In this document: positions 59,479-64,000 of the stretch, piece by piece | Position numbering within the stretch: the stretch's first letter is position 1 | Layout: each line of letters starts with the position of its first letter | Assembly (NCBI GenBank): GCA_038502055.1 | Contig: JAXRKN010000027.1 | Span: 744,001 to 808,000 of the forward strand | DNA from: Tanytarsus gracilentus | Taxonomy: Eukaryota > Arthropoda > Insecta > Diptera > Chironomidae | Length of the DNA: 64,000 bases | Direction of reading: 5' to 3' | Notes under the pieces: generated by a model | The model's input: the letters and a program-made list of their open reading frames with translations, nothing else | Told to the model about the DNA's origin: nothing | The model's database searches: none | Made by a program: the position numbers and the translations under genes

Positions 59479-62352
59479 TCACATTCGTGTGCTAAGAACG
59501 CTCAATTTTCTCTGCATTTCACCTCTGAAAACTTCCAAGTCTTCGTTCACCTCCAAATCATCTTCAGTAACTTTCTCAATCTCCTTCACATACTCATATT
59601 TCGATGCATAATAAATGAACATTAATAGTGAAATAAATCCAATTCCAGCGAAGAGTAAAAGTTCATAAGCGACTTGCTCGAAAATTTGAATTGTTGCAAT
59701 TAGTCCAACAATTAAATTTCCACCGCCAATGACGAGACTGAAGGTTGCTTGAAGAATTGACTTGAGTTGAATTGGAGCTTCTCGATAAGCAAACTGTGTG
59801 AATTGAACGTAAACAATGACTTCACCAAGTGCCAGTAAAAAGTACTGAGGAACCATCCAAGTGACATGAATTGAACCCACTTCAGCACTGTTGATTTGAA
59901 ATTGAAGAATCGCCGATAAAACAAAAGAGAGAACAGCCGCAAAAATTCCTACAGAAATTCTATGAAGTGCAGTTTTGACATAAACTTTTGCCATCAGCGG
60001 ATTGAGAATGTATTCGCAGACAAACACGAGAATTATCACCGAAATTGCATTGACCACCTTAAAAAATTAATTTTTAAATTTAATAAATTAAAAAATGTGA
60101 AATTTCTCACCTGAACTTGATCCGGTTCAACTTCAAACTTTCCAAACTTTCGGTTCATTTGACTCGCTTGAAAAACCCATCTCGAGCCTTGTTGAAAATA
60201 AAGAGTACTTTGGAGCATGAGAGCTGGCATTAGTGCGAAAATTTTCATAATTCTTTTTATCTGATCCACATAGTGTTCGCCATATTTTTCTACCGAATGA
60301 TCGAGCCAGTGATCTTTTTTTAATTTTGAGGATGATTTTAGGGAAATTGCGTTCTAAGAAAAATTTAAGAATTTTTTAAAAATTTTTTAAACTAAAAATT
60401 AATCATTCAAATCGCTAAGAAATTGCATGCAAAATATTATTTTTATCTCTTAAAATTTAAAAACTTACCGAAATGCATCCAGTAAACTGATTGAAAATTT
60501 TCTTTGGCTTTATCCTAATGGAAAATCTCTTGCCAATAACTATCAATAAAATAGCCACAAATTTAGCACAGAAAAAAATTCTAAAATAAATTTATAAATT
60601 TTTAGGATTATGAACATAAAAATCTAAGTTTTGTCTCGGCGACATTTCTTCCAGACTAAAATCCCCAACGACAAAATATCCAAAATAAAAAAAATTTGTT
60701 TTATTTTATAAATTAATAAAATTAATTAAAAATTCAATCTTTTATGACCTAAATAAATTTTAAATAATTTATTTGATTTATAATAAAACAAATTTATTTT
60801 GGATATTTTGTCGTTGGGGATTTTAGCCTGAAAATAAATATCACCAAGACAAATTTTTTATTTAATTCTCACCCATAAATTAAAGGATAGCAAGTGGTGT
60901 CTCCAAAGCAACTCGTGTTTTTTCTAATTATTGGACTGATGAAAGCGGCAAAAATACGCGCAACATTTTGCATAAAGAACAAAAGTCCAAAACAAAGTGA
61001 AAATCCTTTCGCTTCGAGTGGCAAAATAAATTGATCGCCACTGTAGGCTGGAAGATTTGGTTCGAGACAACCAAGACCGAATGTAATGAGGACGTAAGCT
61101 ATGATTGTGAAGGAGCTAAAAAAAATTACATTAAATTCACTAAACATTTTATTATGTTGAACTTACACAAGTAAATACGGAAGAGTCCCGATTGTTCCAA
61201 TAACTAAGAAGAGCGTTCCGACTGCACCAATTCCCGACATTCCGTAAAGCAATGTTTTATATCTTCCGATCCAATTATCAGCAATTATAGCACCAACAAC
61301 GCCAAAACCATAAGCAGCAAAAAAGAAATAATGCAAAACTGCGGTCGTCATCGATTGACTGAGGTCAAATTTTGTGGAGAGGAAAACCGCCATAATTGCT
61401 TAAAATAGAAGAAAGATCAATTTTTATGATAATTTAAAATTATATAAGAAAAAAATTAAAGCAAATTTTTATCAAATTTTTATGACAACTTTTGCATGTG
61501 TTAAAAAATGTGGGCATTTCTCCTTTAAATGTTTTGATTACTCCTAAAAATGAACATTCAGTCTGTGGACATATTTTAAATACGCCAAAAATTTGTAGCG
61601 ACTTTGTGAACATAAAAAAATCTGTGGAGATTTTGTAAAAAAATTTATTTTGGACAAAATCTTCTTTGGGCATTAAGTCCTGACACCTTTAATATATCCT
61701 CAAATAATGATTTCTTTAGTCAAAAAGTCAAGTACTTCATGACGTCAATTTATCAATAGAACGTCCACGTGTATTTTTTGCAATTAATTTAATTTTTTGC
61801 TGCATTTTTTCACTCGACTGATAAAAATTCGCTGTCAATTTTCTCACCACCAACACCATAGGTCGCGTATCTCTCAACAAGTGTATAAAGTAAAATAAAT
61901 CTGATTCCCTTTGGGAAAATTCTTGGCTTTTTAATTTCAATATTTTGATACATCCTTCTTAAGCTAAGTTTTAATTGAATCTGAGAGGGTTAAAAATTTC
62001 GGTAGCTGTCATAAAAAACCGCGAATTAATCTTATCAAATTTGAGGTTGTCAAGTGATGGGTTTAATTGGAAAATTCCAGGGGTGTCAAAATTTTTGAAA
62101 ATATTAAAAAATTAATTAAATCTCAATTTAAATTAAGTCCAAAAAAAATTTGTTAATTTTTCTCAATTAATTCCATTTAAACATCTTACCACTTATCAAT
62201 TTAACCACTCATTAATTTTTTCGTCGAAACTCTTCAATGAATCACTAAAATTTTTACTCACATCCGACGCCATATGTCGCATATCTTTCGAGTAGTGCAT
62301 AGAACAAAATAAACACAATTGACCTTGGAAAAGTTCTCGCTGGCTGCTCCAT
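59479..62352 (-). CDS. Proton-dependent oligopeptide transporter (POT/SLC15 family), six exons, two alternative first exons
   Basis: Common exons are 61167-61398, 60873-61115, 60469-60580, 60111-60353 and 59479-60057. The first exon is either 62262-62352 (MEQPARTFPRSIVF..) or 61848-61953 (MYQNIEIKKPRIFPKGIRF..). Both end in phase 1 with a GTGAG donor and give 499 or 504 residues. About 12 membrane segments are visible. Family signatures: LLERYATYG or LVERYATYG in TM1, ADNWIGRYKT after TM2, QGSRWVFQA at TM7 and VPQYFLLALGEVIVYVQF in TM10. The large extracellular loop between TM9 and TM10 of PEPT1 is absent, so it is compact, like SLC15A3/A4. The first glutamate of the usual ExxER motif is Ala or Thr here. 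It should move di-/tripeptides or related solutes, perhaps in gut. Confidence 0.93.
60626..60856. mobile_element. Foldback MITE inside a transporter intron
   Basis: The left arm at about 60626-60712 and right arm at about 60772-60856 are inverted copies. Perfect shared segments include CTAAAATCCCCAACGACAAA and ATATCCAAAATAAA, with flanking TTGTCTCGGCGACATTT / TTGTCTTGGTGATATTT also paired. The arms are about 85 bp with a loop of about 60 bp. The arrangement, lack of coding capacity and intronic position fit a non-autonomous palindromic element. It lies between transporter exons 60469-60580 and 60873-61115. Confidence 0.8.
61848..61953 (-). other. Alternative first coding exon 1b of the POT transporter
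   Basis: Encodes MYQNIEIKKPRIFPKG and RFILLYTLVERYATYGVG, then donor GTGAGA in phase 1. It is collinear with exon 1a (RSIVFILFYALLERYATYGVG), so it arose by exon duplication and provides the same TM1. A separate upstream GATA box (CTTATCA at 62031-62037) suggests it has its own promoter. Confidence 0.8.
62262..62352 (-). other. Alternative first coding exon 1a of the POT transporter
   Basis: Encodes MEQPARTFPRSIVFILFYAL and LERYATYGVG, then donor GTGAGT in phase 1. A minus-strand initiator TCAGTT lies at about 62374-62380, and a double GATA element (TTATCTTATCA) at 62453-62463. Confidence 0.82.
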
Positions 62353-62469
62353 TTTTTTTCTCCGCACACATCCAACTGACACTAAGCTCAAAAGAGATCT
62401 GATGAGTCGTTCCGTTGTCTCTTCTCTTCACACTTCTTTTTTTCGAGAGAATTTATCTTATCAAATGCT

Positions 62470-63079
62470 GTCATATAATGGTCAATTATCAGTTTTAACG
62501 CTTTACAACCCTTTTGAGAGTTTCCGCAGATGACGATTTTCGTATCAATGGTTTAAAATTTATTTGGTATAAAAATCTTCAAATTTTGGATGCAAAATTT
62601 TTTGAAATTATTCTTAGACTAAAAAGATTTTCTCTTTTCACAAACATTTTACTCAATTTTTTTATCTTATCAACTGTTTTTCAATAGCCCAATTCTGTCT
62701 GGTTTAGATTGTAAACAAAAGCATTCACGACCTACCTTAAGGTTCTTTTTTCATTATCACTCACAATTTTCAAGCTTATCGACTTTATCAAATTGTTTTT
62801 TATCAGTAACGAGGAATTAATTAAATGGCTCATTGTCGGTAATTAAAAGTCGAGAGGATTTGAGGTATAAAATTAATTCGAAGTTTGAAGAATTTATACG
62901 AAAAAACTGAAAGGTTTAAATTAAAAAATATAAAATTTTTAAAAGATTTAAAAAATTCAAAAATTCAACAAAATTTTTTTTGATGTGAATAAATTTATTT
63001 AACAAACCACAAAACAATAAAAATTCAAAATGCCAATAGTAAAATATTTTATATTTTAACTTTCACCATAAAGAGACTG
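62470..63079. other. Intergenic region upstream of the transporter
   Basis: No gene seen. It contains further GATA-type sites (CTTATCA near 62665, TTTATCA near 62784, TTTTATCAG near 62800). Confidence 0.45.
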
Positions 63080-64000
63080 TTAGTAAAATTCGCAAAATGC
63101 ATTACAATTTGTGTTGCAAGCAAGTGCTTTGAATGTAAATTTTGATGCAGCATCTATGTCAGCAACTAAGCAGCCAGATCCAGAAGTTATTCTTACTCCT
63201 GAAAAAAGTGGTTTTGCATCAGGATTGAAGACGAACCAACTTCCATTTGCTGCTTGAATTCCATTAACAGAAAGATATCCAGTACCTGTTGGAAAATTTT
63301 GTACAGCCAAGAATTCAAGTAAATCATAATCGACTTCAGTCAATACTGAATAAAGTTGCATTGCATTAGCTTGACAATAAGATGCTGCAGCAGTTTGATT
63401 AAGTAGGACTCGTATTCTGCATCCAGTTTTACGATAAACACAGCTTTGATCGTAAAGTCGAAGAGGATTTGGACAAGCTGACGGTATTGGAGTTCCAGGA
63501 TCGACCTTTGTGCATGGACAAGCAAGAACTTCAAAACCAGTTGCAAAAGTCAATTCTGTTGATCCGGTTGCATAGTTAAACCCATAAAATCCACCACCGG
63601 CATGAATCTAAAATGTTTTAATATTAAATCAAAATAAAAAATAATCAATTTTACTTTTCCAAGCATCACGTTTGATCCATTAAACCTTCTTCCAACATTA
63701 AAAGGTAAATAGGTTGCCAAGTTGATTCTAATTGCACCTGAAATTGTCTTCATATGTGAAGAGTTTGTTGGAATAAATTCCATCTGTGGATGTCTAACGA
63801 GATAGTATGGAGTTGTAGTGTCAAGATAAATATATTTCCAGTCTGGAACAAAAACTCCTTTTGATTCCAAGCTCATGCGACCTAAAATAAATCCTTTAGT
63901 TTCAATTTCTTTATCTTAATTTCAATTTCCTAGCTTGTAAACATATTTACCTGGACATTTCTTCTGATCTGGACCAACTGAGTTTAACCCATAACCCATG
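63080..64000 (-). CDS. Secreted protein with C-terminal C-type-lectin-like domain (5' end off window)
   Basis: Partial, three exons seen: 63951-64000 and beyond, 63655-63881 and 63080-63607, joined in consistent phases (GTAAAT/tattttag and GTAAAA/aacattttag). The visible 268 residues have an N-terminal domain with NSVGPDQKKCPGRMSLES and LGKIHAGGGFYGFNYATG, ending in FEVLACPC. I cannot name this domain with confidence; the LGKIH..G..YGF..FEVLAC pattern faintly recalls the insect DM9 repeat. The second half is C-type-lectin-like: CPNPLRLYDQSCVYRKTGC, then AAASYCQANAMQLYSVLTEVD, GYLSVNGIQ, GSWFVF, SGCLVADI and NAFCEFY, with six canonical-style cysteines. No EPN/QPD sugar-binding motif is obvious, so lectin activity is unproven. 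The start and any signal peptide lie beyond 64000. Confidence 0.78.

Overview
The window looks like nuclear DNA from a dipteran fly, most likely a nematoceran (midge or mosquito relative). It is strongly AT-rich. Its genes have short GT..AG introns, short 5' leaders and insect-type TCAGT initiators. The recognisable families are insect ones: DM4/12, a chemosensory-type ionotropic receptor, an astacin and dumpy-type EGF modules. A chironomid-like midge is my best guess, from the style of the secreted leucine-rich repeat (LRR) family, but this is inference. All spliced models were built by hand from splice sites and reading frame; no transcript evidence was available.

Layout: 0.4-2.7 kb holds a secreted cysteine-containing protein and a three-exon DM4/12 gene. 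A secreted LRR family is scattered over the window at ten loci: a broken copy at 5.2-6.1 kb, a tandem pair at 10.6-13.2 kb, a tandem trio at 21.4-24.6 kb, single copies at 29.7 kb and 49.1 kb, and a head-to-head pair at 54.1-56.3 kb. Between them lie an 80-aa secreted peptide gene (25.4-25.9 kb), a six-exon astacin protease (26.7-28.3 kb), a 63-aa cysteine-rich peptide gene converging on an EGF-module gene (32.8-34.7 kb), a three-exon ionotropic receptor (43.2-45.3 kb), a POT/SLC15 transporter with two homologous alternative first exons (59.5-62.4 kb) and the 3' part of a gene with a C-type-lectin-like domain (63.1-64 kb, running off the end). The rest, more than half of the window, is AT-rich sequence with low-complexity arrays, short dispersed repeats, foldback elements and one recent retroposon insertion with a 27-bp target-site duplication.

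The most notable system is the LRR family. Every copy has a signal peptide and the same small cysteine-bracketed LRR core. The C-termini differ: coiled coil, hydrophobic anchor-like tail, Thr-rich linker, or none. Three copies carry a single in-frame TAA, with homologous coding sequence continuing in the same frame. Nearly every copy has a GATA box (TGATAAG or close variant) upstream of its start, usually about 100 bp away. The plan (signal peptide, LRR, cysteines, coiled coil) recalls the mosquito LRIM/APL1 immune proteins, but any immune role here is inference. Several tiny candidate exons with good splice sites in the gene-poor stretches suggest that a large gene with giant introns may also span the window.
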